From: an uncultured Acidimicrobiales bacterium
GTDB taxonomy: Bacteria > Actinomycetota > Acidimicrobiia > Acidimicrobiales > SHLQ01
Length of the DNA: 37,200 nucleotides
Direction: 5' to 3'
Assembly: GCA_937922235.1 (NCBI GenBank)
Contig: CAKZVC010000049.1
Span: 1-37,200, forward strand
Position numbers and translations under genes: made by a program. Each line of letters begins with the position of its first letter. Positions within the stretch are counted from its first letter, which is position 1. Below, piece by piece: positions 8,938-17,669 of the stretch. A model generated the notes under the pieces. That model saw nothing but the letters and a program-made list of their open reading frames with translations, did not search any database and was not told the origin of the DNA.

Positions 8938-10419
8938 GTGAGCATCGACCCGAAACACCCGGTGCTCGTCGCGGCACGCGCCGTCGACAATCGAACCAAA
9001 GATGGCGAGCCGGTCGCGATGATGGTCGAGGCAGCACGCCACGTTCTCAGCGGCCAAGACGACTCGCTCACGGCGTCGATCGAATCGGTGCGCGTGGTCA
9101 AGGGAATCTGGCCCTACGCCGATCCGGGGCGCCTCGTCGCCGACGAGCTGGCGTTAGGCGACGTGACGACTGCGCTCACCCGCATTGGTGGCAACGCCGC
9201 CTACGACCTTGTGAACCAGACGGCAGCCGAGATCGCTGCCGGCGAGCTCTCAGTAGCGCTGATCTGCGGTGCCGAGACGATGCGGACTCGCCGAGCCGAC
9301 AAAGCTGCGGGCAACCGTTCGACGTACCTGCCCGAAGCCGAGGACGCCTCCCCCGATCTCCTGGTGGGTGACGAGGTCGAACTCACCGACGACGCCGATG
9401 CCGCTGCCGGGGTCTACATCCCGGTGAACTTCTATGCGATGGTCGAATCGATCATCAGGCACCGCCATGAAGAGACACCGCAGGCGCACCTCGAACGAAT
9501 CAGCGAGCTCTGGGCAACCGGCAGTGCCGTTGCCGCAGCCAACCCTGACGCGTGGATGCAGGATCCGGTCACGGCAGCCGACATCGCGACGCAATCGCCA
9601 TCGAACCGCATGGTCGCCTCGCCGTACACCAAGCTGCTCACCAGCAACATCAACGTCGACCAAGGCGCGGCGATGCTGCTGTGCAGCTATGAGGCTGCCA
9701 TCGCCAACGGTGTTCAGGAGGACGAGCTCGTATTCTTGCTGAGCGGCTCGGGGGCACACGACCACCTGCAGATCCGAAGTCGTGATCGACTTGACCACTC
9801 GCCGGCGTTCGAAGCCATCGCCGCCGATGCCCTAGCGAACGCAGGCGTCGACATCGGCAACGTCGAGCATCTCGACCTCTACTCATGCTTTCCCGCAGCG
9901 GTACAACTGGCGCAAGACGTGCTCGACCTCGACCCCGCTCGCCCGTTCACGATCACCGGCGGGCTCACGTTCGCTGGCGGGCCATTCAATGGCTACTGCA
10001 CCCAGGCGTTAGCCAAAGCCACCGAACTACTCGCCGACACCGACGACACGGCGTTCCTCTACGGGAATGGCGGCTTCTTCTCCAAGCACAGCGTCATCGT
10101 CGTTTCCGGCGCACCGCCGCAGCAATCGTTCACCTATACACGCCCTCAGAACGCCGTTGACGCGACTCCGACACGAGTCGTGGCCACACAGGCAGCTTCG
10201 AGCTTCAGCGCCACCATCGAGGCGTACACGGTGCTCTACGACCGCGAGGGGGCGCCCACGCACGCAATCGTCTCCGCGATCGACGAGGACCGCCTTCGTC
10301 ACTGGTCGGTCATGAAGGCCAACCTTGACGTGCTCATCGAACGCGACGCTGTCGGCAAGCCGGTCGCAATCAGCGCTCCGGACGCAGCACTGCCGCCAAC
10401 CGCAGAGTTCGTGAGCTAG
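8938..10419 (+). CDS. Thiolase-like protein (TLP1-like) with extra C-terminal domain
   Basis: A 493-residue protein starting with GTG 3 nt after the previous stop. It has the thiolase double-half fold (AALICGAETM; DLYSCFPAAVQLAQ; GGLTFAGGPFNGYCTQAL; GNGGFFSKHSVIV). After about residue 400 there is an additional domain of some 90 residues (SATIEAYTVLYDREGAPTHA), as in the thiolase-like type 1 group of Actinobacteria. The nucleophilic Cys of true thiolases is missing: the segment that should hold it reads GGNAAYDLVNQTAAEIAAG, and HEAF is replaced by YSCFPAA. It is therefore unlikely to be an ordinary acetyl-CoA acetyltransferase. Its place behind the mutase and epimerase-like genes suggests handling of acyl-CoA esters. 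Confidence 0.82.
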   Translation: MSIDPKHPVLVAARAVDNRTKDGEPVAMMVEAARHVLSGQDDSLTASIESVRVVKGIWPYADPGRLVADELALGDVTTALTRIGGNAAYDLVNQTAAEIAAGELSVALICGAETMRTRRADKAAGNRSTYLPEAEDASPDLLVGDEVELTDDADAAAGVYIPVNFYAMVESIIRHRHEETPQAHLERISELWATGSAVAAANPDAWMQDPVTAADIATQSPSNRMVASPYTKLLTSNINVDQGAAMLLCSYEAAIANGVQEDELVFLLSGSGAHDHLQIRSRDRLDHSPAFEAIAADALANAGVDIGNVEHLDLYSCFPAAVQLAQDVLDLDPARPFTITGGLTFAGGPFNGYCTQALAKATELLADTDDTAFLYGNGGFFSKHSVIVVSGAPPQQSFTYTRPQNAVDATPTRVVATQAASSFSATIEAYTVLYDREGAPTHAIVSAIDEDRLRHWSVMKANLDVLIERDAVGKPVAISAPDAALPPTAEFVS

Positions 10420-11657
10420 TTCTTCGGGAGTTCGTTGAACGGGGTGTCTTTGCCTGGCCCAGGTTCACGAGGTAGGCCGAGGCCGCGCTCGCCAATGATG
10501 TTGCGCTGGACCTGGTCGGTGCCACCGTAGATGGCTGGTCCAGGCGAGAACATGATGAGTTCCTGGATCAAGCTCTCGAGCCCCTCGTCTGAGTTGAGGG
10601 TGGCGTCCATGCCGTACACGGTGGCGCCGAGCTCGCGCCCCTGGCGGAAGAGCTCGCTCATCATGAGCTTCGAGATGTTCGGTGACGCGACCGATGCACC
10701 TTTGGTGCGGCCCCGAAGCGCCTGCAACCGGTTCACTTCGGCGAGCTCGTAGAAGCGCGTGAATTGTTCACGAATGACCGGGTCGTCGAGCTTGCCGCGA
10801 GTGCGAGCTTCGTCGACGAGGCGGTTCCACAAGGCGAGGTTCGGTTGCGGCACTCCCGCTTCACCACTGCGCCGGCGGTTGACCATGTCGCCAGCACGCT
10901 TCTCGAGGTTGTTGGCGATCGATCCGGGCGAGCAGCTATTGAGCGGGACAGGGCTTGCACCGAGGCTCATCCGCTCGAACATCAGCGTGTCGCTTGCGAC
11001 TCGCCAACCATTGCCATCTTCGCCAATGAGGTTGCTAGCGGGAACCCGTGCGTTGTCGATGAAGACCTCGTTGAAGATCGCCCGTCCCGTCATCTCCGTC
11101 AGTGGGCGAACGTCGACGCCGTCCTGGAGCATGTCGAAGGCAAACCAGCCAATGCCACGGTGCTTGGGGAGTTCGACGTCGGTTCGAGCGATCAGCATGC
11201 CCTTGTCGGCGATCTTGCCTCCCGACGTCCAGACCTTTTGACCGTTGATGATGTACTCGTCGCCGTCGCGAAGCGCCGATGTTTGCAGACTGGCAAGGTC
11301 AGAGCCGGCATTCGGCTCGGAGAACAGCTGACACCATGCGTAGGTGCCGTTCAGAATTGGCTTCACGTGCTCGTCGATCTGCTCGGGCGTGCCGTGCTTA
11401 GCGATCGTCGGTGCGGCGAGCATCATGCCAAGACCGGTTGGAGGCCCCATGGCGCCTGCATCGGAGATGGCTTGACGCACCATCGAATTCTCGCGGCGAC
11501 CATAGCCACGACCGCCCGCAGCTTCAGGAAGTGTCGCCTGGCTGTACCCAGCGTCGGCGAGGCGTTGCCACCACTCCGCAACCGTGAGGTCGGGGTTCCA
11601 ATTGTCGACAACCCAAGCGTTCGCCTCCGCAGCTACATCGGTCGAAGTGTCTGCCAT
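10416..11657 (-). CDS. Acyl-CoA dehydrogenase family protein
   Basis: A 413-residue flavoprotein that would introduce an alpha,beta double bond into an acyl-CoA and pass electrons to ETF. The start ATG 11657 (MADTSTDVAAEAN) is preceded by GGAAGG; the upstream extension to 11729 lies in the rne gene. The middle domain shows WCQLFSEPNAGSDLASLQTSA (FAD-binding) and GQKVWTSGG; the C-terminus has IYGGTDQVQRNIIGERGLGLPREP. In that motif the usual Glu (YEGT) is Gly, so the catalytic base must be elsewhere, as in several FadE subfamilies. Its TAG stop shares the palindrome CTAG with the stop of the convergent thiolase-like gene. It follows rne by 14 bp and is probably co-transcribed from it. Confidence 0.9.
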   Translation of the reverse strand: MADTSTDVAAEANAWVVDNWNPDLTVAEWWQRLADAGYSQATLPEAAGGRGYGRRENSMVRQAISDAGAMGPPTGLGMMLAAPTIAKHGTPEQIDEHVKPILNGTYAWCQLFSEPNAGSDLASLQTSALRDGDEYIINGQKVWTSGGKIADKGMLIARTDVELPKHRGIGWFAFDMLQDGVDVRPLTEMTGRAIFNEVFIDNARVPASNLIGEDGNGWRVASDTLMFERMSLGASPVPLNSCSPGSIANNLEKRAGDMVNRRRSGEAGVPQPNLALWNRLVDEARTRGKLDDPVIREQFTRFYELAEVNRLQALRGRTKGASVASPNISKLMMSELFRQGRELGATVYGMDATLNSDEGLESLIQELIMFSPGPAIYGGTDQVQRNIIGERGLGLPREPGPGKDTPFNELPKN

Positions 11658-11671
11658 GGGAAGCCTTCCGG

Positions 11672-13456
11672 TTAGATCTCGATGAGGTGTTCTTCGAGGA
11701 TATGTCCAGGACCTTCGCAGGTCTCGCACGTCTTCGACAGCGACTCGACAAGGCCTTCGCCGATGCGCTTGCGCGTCATCTCGACAAGGCCAAGCTCGCT
11801 GATCTCGAACACCTGGGTTCGGGTCTTGTCTTGGGCAAGCGCTTCGCGGAAGACACGAACTACTTCGTCGCGGTTCTTCTTGATCTCCATGTCGACAAAG
11901 TCGATGACGATGATGCCGCCGACGTCTCGCAAGCGAAGCTGGCGGGCAACCTCTCGGGCGGCCTCAAGGTTGTTGCGGTAAACGGTCTCTTCGAGACTCG
12001 ACTTGCCGACGTTCTTGCCGGTGTTCACGTCGATGACGGTGAGCGCTTCGGTCTGCTCGATGATGAGTGAACCGCCCGATGGCAGCCACACCTTGGTGTC
12101 GACGGCCTTGCGGAGCTGCTCGGCCACGTGATGGCGTTCGAAGAGCGACATCTGCTCGTTGTCTCGGTCGTAGAACTCGACGCGATCAGCCAAGGCTGGC
12201 GTGATCGACTCGACGTAGCCCTTGACGTCTTCGTAGAGCTCGCGGTCGTCGATGACGATGCCGCGGTAGTCCTTGTTGAACTCCTCACGGATGACGCGAA
12301 CAGCCATCTCAGGTTCGCGGTAGAGCAGGGCGGGGCCGTTGCTCTTCTCGGCGAGTTGCTCGATTGCTTCCCACTGATCGGCGAGGCGCTTCACGTCGTT
12401 GACGATTTCGTCTTCGGTGACGTTCTCGGCTGCGGTGCGAACAATGATGCCAGCGCCCTTTGGCTTGACCCGATCGAGGATCTTGCGGAGGCGCTTGCGC
12501 TCCTTATCGGGGAGGCGCTTGGAGATGCCGTAGGTATCGCTGTTCGGAACAAGCACCACGAAACGACCTGGAAGCGAAACTTCCTGGGTAAGGCGCGCAC
12601 CCTTGTGCGCAATCGGGTTCTTGGTGACTTGGCACAGAATCATCTGCTTCGACCGCAGCAACTGTTCGATCTTGGTGCCACGATTCTCGCTACCGGGAAC
12701 GTGCACGTCGCCGCGATAGAGCACCGCGTTCTTCGGCGTCGTGATGTCGATGAACGCCGCTTCCATTCCAGGAAGAACGTTCTGGACCTTGCCCATGTAG
12801 ATGTTGCCGTGGATCTGCGACACATCGTCGGCTGGGAACGACACGTAATGCTCGATCAGCGTGCGTCCTTCGAGGACCGCAATCTGAGTTGCTTCGGCTC
12901 GCTTAGATACGCACATGAGGTAGCGGCCCGCTGGCTTACCCTTGCGCTCGCGACCCTTGCGCAGGGCCAGCGTTTCTTCGTCGAGCTCGACGGCGTCGCC
13001 CGTGAGGGCGGTTACCGGATCGAGGTTTCTGTTCCCACCGCGGTTGTTGTTTCCGCCACCGTTGTTGTTGTTTCCGCTGTTGTTACCGCCACCGCCGCCA
13101 CGGCCCCGTCCGCCACGACGACGTCGACGCTTCTGGCCGCCGCCTTCGCTATTCGACTGACCGTCTTGACCGTTGTTTGAGTTCTGGCCGCCGCGGTTGT
13201 TGCCGCCGCCATTGGCGTTGCCGCCGTTGTTCCCGCCACCGCCGCCACGGCGTCGACGACGTCCGCCACCATTGTTCTTGGCGCCGTCTCCCGAATTCGA
13301 CGAAGCGGATTCTGAGGGTGCGGGTGCAGGGCGACTATCGCCGATTTGTGGTTTGCGTTGTTGAGGGCTGGAACCCCCGGAATTGGTGTTCGCAGAGCGA
13401 TCAGAGGCGGACTGACCGCCTCCTTGGCGTTCGTTCGCCTGTACTTCGTCGGACAT
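11672..13456 (-). CDS. rne: Ribonuclease E/G with N-terminal disordered Gly/Asn/Arg region
   Basis: A 594-residue endoribonuclease for mRNA decay and rRNA processing. Residues 1 to about 150 are low complexity: Asn/Gly runs with two Arg-rich blocks (GGGRRRRRGGGGGNN and QKRRRRRGGRGRGGGGG), probably disordered and RNA-binding. Then come the S1 domain (HGNIYMGKVQNVLPGMEAAFID), the 5'-sensor/RNase H-like region, and the DNase I-like catalytic part with Asp476 (DVNTGK) and Asp519 (DFVDM), 43 residues apart as in E. coli RNase E. The Zn-link is CETC (577-580). The C-terminal scaffold of E. coli RNase E is absent; in Actinobacteria disorder is commonly N-terminal. The start ATG has AAGGGAAA upstream. 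It follows rodA in the same direction after 286 bp. Confidence 0.95.
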   Translation of the reverse strand: MSDEVQANERQGGGQSASDRSANTNSGGSSPQQRKPQIGDSRPAPAPSESASSNSGDGAKNNGGGRRRRRGGGGGNNGGNANGGGNNRGGQNSNNGQDGQSNSEGGGQKRRRRRGGRGRGGGGGNNSGNNNNGGGNNNRGGNRNLDPVTALTGDAVELDEETLALRKGRERKGKPAGRYLMCVSKRAEATQIAVLEGRTLIEHYVSFPADDVSQIHGNIYMGKVQNVLPGMEAAFIDITTPKNAVLYRGDVHVPGSENRGTKIEQLLRSKQMILCQVTKNPIAHKGARLTQEVSLPGRFVVLVPNSDTYGISKRLPDKERKRLRKILDRVKPKGAGIIVRTAAENVTEDEIVNDVKRLADQWEAIEQLAEKSNGPALLYREPEMAVRVIREEFNKDYRGIVIDDRELYEDVKGYVESITPALADRVEFYDRDNEQMSLFERHHVAEQLRKAVDTKVWLPSGGSLIIEQTEALTVIDVNTGKNVGKSSLEETVYRNNLEAAREVARQLRLRDVGGIIVIDFVDMEIKKNRDEVVRVFREALAQDKTRTQVFEISELGLVEMTRKRIGEGLVESLSKTCETCEGPGHILEEHLIEI

Positions 13457-13592
13457 GGATTTCCCTTCTCATGACGCACCCAATCGTGGATGCGCAGCAC
13501 GCGCTGCAACGGCCGAGATGGGCGCTGTTTGCAGGGATGCGTGCAAAAACTGTTGATGTGTCTGACTCGCTGAGAGCGGGGACAGTCCATCG

Positions 13593-13608
13593 ACGTCACA
13601 CATGACGT
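13593..13608. promoter_or_regulatory. Short palindrome in the 286-bp rodA-rne gap
   Basis: ACGTCA (13593-13598) and TGACGT (13603-13608) form a perfect 6-bp inverted repeat with a 4-nt centre, 137 bp upstream of the rne start. The gap 13457-13742 otherwise shows no gene, tRNA or convincing terminator; it could be a long rne 5' leader. Whether the palindrome is an operator is unknown. Confidence 0.25.
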
Positions 13609-13742
13609 GATTTTCGGTTGTCCGACCGCTGGAGTTCATCGACACCTTCACCGGGCGAATGGCGCCCTGTAGCTCCTATGAACTGTATCGGTTCGAGCGC
13701 GCCGACTTACAGACCCTCGGTGTGGACTTCTGTTGGAGACTT

Positions 13743-14879
13743 TTAGCGGAGTCGGTGTGCGTGGACGTTCTCGACCAGCCCGAGCGCAATCAAGCTCGTC
13801 AGCATCGACGAACCTCCGTAGCTGATCAACGGCAATGGAATACCGGTCACCGGCATCATTCCCATGTTCATCCCAACGCTCTGAAACGCCTGGAACAGGA
13901 ACATCGAGAAGACGCCAACACAGATCAGGCGACCAAATTCGTCTTCGGCCAAATGCGCCACTCGCCAGATGCGCAGCAGCAGAAGGCCGAAGAGCACGAG
14001 CAGCACCGCTCCCCCGACAAAGCCAAACTCTTCGCCGAGCACGCTGAAGATGAAGTCGGTTTCTTTCTCAGGTACGAGCGAGTTGTTGTTCTGGGTGCCT
14101 TGGAAGAGGCCTTTGCCCCGAAGCCCGCCGTTGCCGATTGCGATTTCGCTTTGGTTCACGTTGTAGCGAGCAGCGTTCTCAGGGTCGACGAACGCGGTGA
14201 ATCGGTTGAGCTGTGTGTCGCGCAAGAAGCCTTGGCGGATCATGACCGTGATAGCCAGACCAACAAAGGCCAGCACCGCGAGCACGTGGCGCATGGCCAC
14301 ACCGGCAACGACGACGATCCCGGCAACGATTGCGGCGTAGACCATGACCGTCCCGAAGTCGGGTTGCAGTAGGACGAGTGCAGCGAAGACCCCGGCCATG
14401 ACCAGGCCCAACATGACGTTCACGAATTGCAGGCCGTCGCGGCTCTGCACCGACGCGAACCATGACGACAGCGCCAAGATCAGCGTGATCTTGGCGAACT
14501 CGGATGGCTGCAACGTGATGAAGCCGAACGAGTACCACGATGTTGCGCCGTTGAACTCGTTGCCGAAGACGAACAGGCCGAGCAATAACACGATGGTGCC
14601 GGCATAAATGACGGGCACGGCCATCCGTGCTTTGCGGTAGTCGGTGGCGGCAACAACCGCGGCAACGAAGCTTCCGAAACCAACAAAGACGAGCTGCTTT
14701 TCAAGGAACCCGGTCTCGGCAACCTCGCCGACCCCACGAGTTGCCGAGTACACGACCACGAGGCCAATACACATCAATCCAATGGCCAGCAGAATGATCG
14801 AGGCATCGATGCGGATCCACAACGGACCATCGGTTTCACGGCTGTTGTATCCCGAAGCCGACGGGCGGAATGTGGTCAC
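13743..14879 (-). CDS. rodA: Rod-shape peptidoglycan glycosyltransferase RodA (SEDS)
   Basis: A 378-residue polytopic membrane protein that polymerises lipid II during cell elongation with its partner PBP2. SEDS motifs are all present: LQPSEFAKI, LLQPDFGT, NGGLRGKGLFQGTQ, PEKETDFIFSVLGEEFGFVG (with the Asp/Glu-rich active-site loop) and GIPLPLISYGGSS. About ten hydrophobic segments are seen. The length favours RodA over FtsW, as does its place at the end of mreBCD-PBP2. The start overlaps the PBP2 stop (ATGA, 14876-14879), giving tight coupling of the two enzymes. Confidence 0.95.
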   Translation of the reverse strand: MTTFRPSASGYNSRETDGPLWIRIDASIILLAIGLMCIGLVVVYSATRGVGEVAETGFLEKQLVFVGFGSFVAAVVAATDYRKARMAVPVIYAGTIVLLLGLFVFGNEFNGATSWYSFGFITLQPSEFAKITLILALSSWFASVQSRDGLQFVNVMLGLVMAGVFAALVLLQPDFGTVMVYAAIVAGIVVVAGVAMRHVLAVLAFVGLAITVMIRQGFLRDTQLNRFTAFVDPENAARYNVNQSEIAIGNGGLRGKGLFQGTQNNNSLVPEKETDFIFSVLGEEFGFVGGAVLLVLFGLLLLRIWRVAHLAEDEFGRLICVGVFSMFLFQAFQSVGMNMGMMPVTGIPLPLISYGGSSMLTSLIALGLVENVHAHRLR

Positions 14880-17122
14880 TGGTCGCCTCCGGTTTCGGCA
14901 ACGGCGAGCTCAAGGTCGGTGATGTTGTCGACGCCATAGAACGTGTCGATTTCGTCCTGGGTGAGCGCTCGGTCGACGTTGTTCTCGGAAATATCTTTGA
15001 AGATTCGGGCGACCATCGGGGCTGCATGCTTCGAACCAAAGCCGGCTTCTTCGAGCACAACAGCGATCACGTACTCGGGTTCATTGATCGAGGTGCCGAA
15101 GCGCAGCGACCCACTTGGTCCGTAACCGACGAACATCGAGTTATCAGCTCGGCCCAGAATCTCTGCCGTTCCGGTCTTACCGGCAACGGGCCAGTTGATG
15201 AGGTCGAGCTGTTCGCCACCGACCCACTTCTCAGAGCCTGGCCCTGCGTTGAAGGCATCGAAGCCGGTTCCGCTCGGTTGTTCGAGGTTTGGCTTCGGCA
15301 GCATCGTCACGCCGATGAGTCCATCGGTGATCTCTTGTTCGAGTTCCTCAGGAATCTCGGCCTCGCGCAACACACGAGGGCCGAACTCGACTGAGGCTTC
15401 GTCGCTGTTCGGTGGGCTCACTTTCGCAACCACGTTCGGCGAGTAGACCGTGCCGCCGTTCGCAAGTGCAGCGTAGGAGTTCGCGAGCTGGAGAGGCGTC
15501 ACGGCAACCTCACCCTGACCAATCGCAAGGTTCGTATTGTCGCCCGGGCCCCAGTCGCCGCGGGGAAACGCTTCGGGGTTGGCGAGGTGTCGAGCTCGGA
15601 ACGATTCGGCGTTCGGCATCGAGCCGGCTTTCTCGTTCGGCAACTGCACGCCAGTCTCCGCGCCGAAACCAAAGTCCTTGGCGACGAGCTGGATGCCTTC
15701 AGGGTTGATCGTGTTCGAGCCCGCAATCCAGAAGGCCTCTCCGATTCGGTAGTAGTAGGTGTCCGAGGAGAACGACAACGAGTGGCGAAGGTCGACGCCT
15801 TCCATCGATGCGCCACCAGCGTTGATCTTGCGACAGCCACTGGCACGAGCGCCCTCAACGTCGCCGGTGAAGTCGATGTTGCACGACTGCAAGTCCCAGT
15901 AACCGGGGTCGGAGATCGGCACGTTCCAGTCGTCGACGAACTGCCACCCGAACACGTCGTAGACCTCGGCCGCGATGGCGGTGAACGGCTTGAACGTCGA
16001 CGCTGCGGGGTAAATCTCCGACACTGCCCGGTTCAGCAACGGCTGATGTGACAGCGGGTCGCTCAACCGTTCGAACTGGTCTTGGCTGATGCCGTCGATG
16101 AAGTCGCCCGGGTCGAACGTCGGGTACGACGCCATGGCCAGAATGTCGCCGTTTCGTGGGTCCATAATGACCGCGGCACCGGCGGGAGCTCGGAACGGTT
16201 CTTCGTCCTGAAGCACCTCGACCTGTCGCGACCGTTCGAGGGCTCGTTTGAGTTCGAACTCGAGCTTGACCTGCAGGTCGATGTCGATGGTCAAGTGCAC
16301 GTCAGAGCCGCGGACGGGATTGGTTTCGCTCACCGGCCTGACGAGGTTGCCAATGTTGTCGACCAGGATCTCTCGGGTCCCCGGAACGCCGCGGAGCTCA
16401 TCTTCGAAGAAGGCTTCAATACCCTGCTTGCCGATCTCGTCGTTGCGCCGATACTGCTTGCCGTTCGGGTCTTCGATCTTGACGAGCGGGTCGTCGCTCT
16501 CAGGGTCGTCGATCTTGTAGAGGTCGGCTTTCGCTTCGAGCTCGCCACCGGTGATCGAACCGACGTAGCCGAGAATATGGGCGGCCTTGTCGCCGAACGG
16601 ATAGCTGCGCACAAGGTCCTGGTCGACGCTGACGCCGGGGAATCGGTCGGGACGCTCGCCAATGAACACGAGTAGTTCTTCATCGACGTCTCGGGCGATC
16701 GGGATGTCGTCGAACGAGGTGAATGACCGGTCACTGAATGCTCGTTCGAGGTCGGCGACCTTGGTGAGCTGGCCTGCTTGGGAGAGTTCACGGGCCAGGT
16801 CGGCGAACATCTCCGCACGGAATTCAGCCCGCTTGTCTCGAGTGTCATAGCCCAGTCGGGTCAGGTGCTGAACGTGTGCATCGCGGTTCACCGTGATGAT
16901 GGTCGACAGACGGTTCTCGACAAGCACTCGCCCATTGCGATCGAGGATCTGCCCTCGCGGCGCCTGGGTCCGCAGCGACCGGGTGATGTTGCTAACCGCT
17001 CGAACCTCAAACCGCTCAGACTCGAGCGCTTGGAGATACCAGAGGCGCCCGAAGAGCGCGAGAAACAGCGATACGGCGATGACACCGAGCACGCGGAGTC
17101 GAACGCGACTGCTGTCTTCCAT
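14876..17122 (-). CDS. mrdA: Penicillin-binding protein 2 (class B transpeptidase)
   Basis: A 748-residue protein that cross-links peptidoglycan in the elongasome. It has one N-terminal membrane anchor (VLGVIAVSLFLALFGRLWYLQAL), a pedestal/dimerisation domain starting at TQAPRGQILDRNGRVLVEN, and a transpeptidase domain with SxxK at Ser375 (ASTFK), SSD around residue 455 (SFSSDTYYYRIG, in place of SxN), and KTG at Lys649 (AGKTGTAE). Compared with E. coli PBP2 (about 630 residues) it is long, with extra sequence before and inside the transpeptidase domain. It lies 25 bp behind mreD and overlaps rodA, so the cluster mreB-mreC-mreD-mrdA-rodA reads as one operon. Confidence 0.95.
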   Translation of the reverse strand: MEDSSRVRLRVLGVIAVSLFLALFGRLWYLQALESERFEVRAVSNITRSLRTQAPRGQILDRNGRVLVENRLSTIITVNRDAHVQHLTRLGYDTRDKRAEFRAEMFADLARELSQAGQLTKVADLERAFSDRSFTSFDDIPIARDVDEELLVFIGERPDRFPGVSVDQDLVRSYPFGDKAAHILGYVGSITGGELEAKADLYKIDDPESDDPLVKIEDPNGKQYRRNDEIGKQGIEAFFEDELRGVPGTREILVDNIGNLVRPVSETNPVRGSDVHLTIDIDLQVKLEFELKRALERSRQVEVLQDEEPFRAPAGAAVIMDPRNGDILAMASYPTFDPGDFIDGISQDQFERLSDPLSHQPLLNRAVSEIYPAASTFKPFTAIAAEVYDVFGWQFVDDWNVPISDPGYWDLQSCNIDFTGDVEGARASGCRKINAGGASMEGVDLRHSLSFSSDTYYYRIGEAFWIAGSNTINPEGIQLVAKDFGFGAETGVQLPNEKAGSMPNAESFRARHLANPEAFPRGDWGPGDNTNLAIGQGEVAVTPLQLANSYAALANGGTVYSPNVVAKVSPPNSDEASVEFGPRVLREAEIPEELEQEITDGLIGVTMLPKPNLEQPSGTGFDAFNAGPGSEKWVGGEQLDLINWPVAGKTGTAEILGRADNSMFVGYGPSGSLRFGTSINEPEYVIAVVLEEAGFGSKHAAPMVARIFKDISENNVDRALTQDEIDTFYGVDNITDLELAVAETGGDQ

Positions 17123-17147
17123 TAGCGGAGGGGCCCCAACATCGACA

Positions 17148-17669
17148 TCAGTTCACCACGGATCGGGCTGGTTCGGTACGCGGCGCCGCCGTTGGGTCGG
17201 CGAGTACCCAGGCGTAGAGCGATCGAACGATCAGGGCGAGCGGCACGGAGTAGATCGCAACCGCGAACGACGTCCACACAAGACCCCACGCCACAAACTG
17301 CTCCGACCCGAGCACGCCCAGGCCAAACCCGTAGCCGAGGGTGGCGAAGAAGGCCGATACGCCGATCAGTGTGGGCATGACGCGAGGGTCGTCGGAGTCG
17401 ACGGTGCGCGAGAACTGACCAGTCAGATACCCGAACGCTCCATAGATTCCAGCAGCCAATCCGAAGGGCCCTGGCAAGACGAGGTCGAGCAGAAGCCCGG
17501 CAGCGAAGCCGTTGCGGGCGCCATAGTCGCCTCCCCCAGCGATGCCTCCCACGAGCGCAGCGACAAGCATCACGTCGGCCGACACGCCGAACGGGCGGAA
17601 ATGCGCAAACAGCGACACCTGGAACGCCCACAGCACGAAGAGCGCCGCAAACGTCTTCAGCCGAGTCAT
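17148..17669 (-). CDS. mreD: Rod-shape-determining protein MreD
   Basis: A 173-residue membrane protein with about five hydrophobic segments and the family pattern at the start (LFVLWAFQVSLFAHFRPFGVSADVMLVAALVGGIAGG), then ARNGFAAGLLLDLVLPGPFGLAAGIYGAFGYLTG. MreD links MreC and the MreB filament to the elongation synthases. Start and mreC stop overlap as ATGA (17666-17669). A longer minus-strand reading in another frame over the same bases has no membrane pattern and is a shadow. Confidence 0.92.
   Translation of the reverse strand: MTRLKTFAALFVLWAFQVSLFAHFRPFGVSADVMLVAALVGGIAGGGDYGARNGFAAGLLLDLVLPGPFGLAAGIYGAFGYLTGQFSRTVDSDDPRVMPTLIGVSAFFATLGYGFGLGVLGSEQFVAWGLVWTSFAVAIYSVPLALIVRSLYAWVLADPTAAPRTEPARSVVN

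Noticed and set aside
12128..13180. 350-residue plus-strand frame over rne
   Set aside because: Antisense shadow of the RNase E/G coding sequence.
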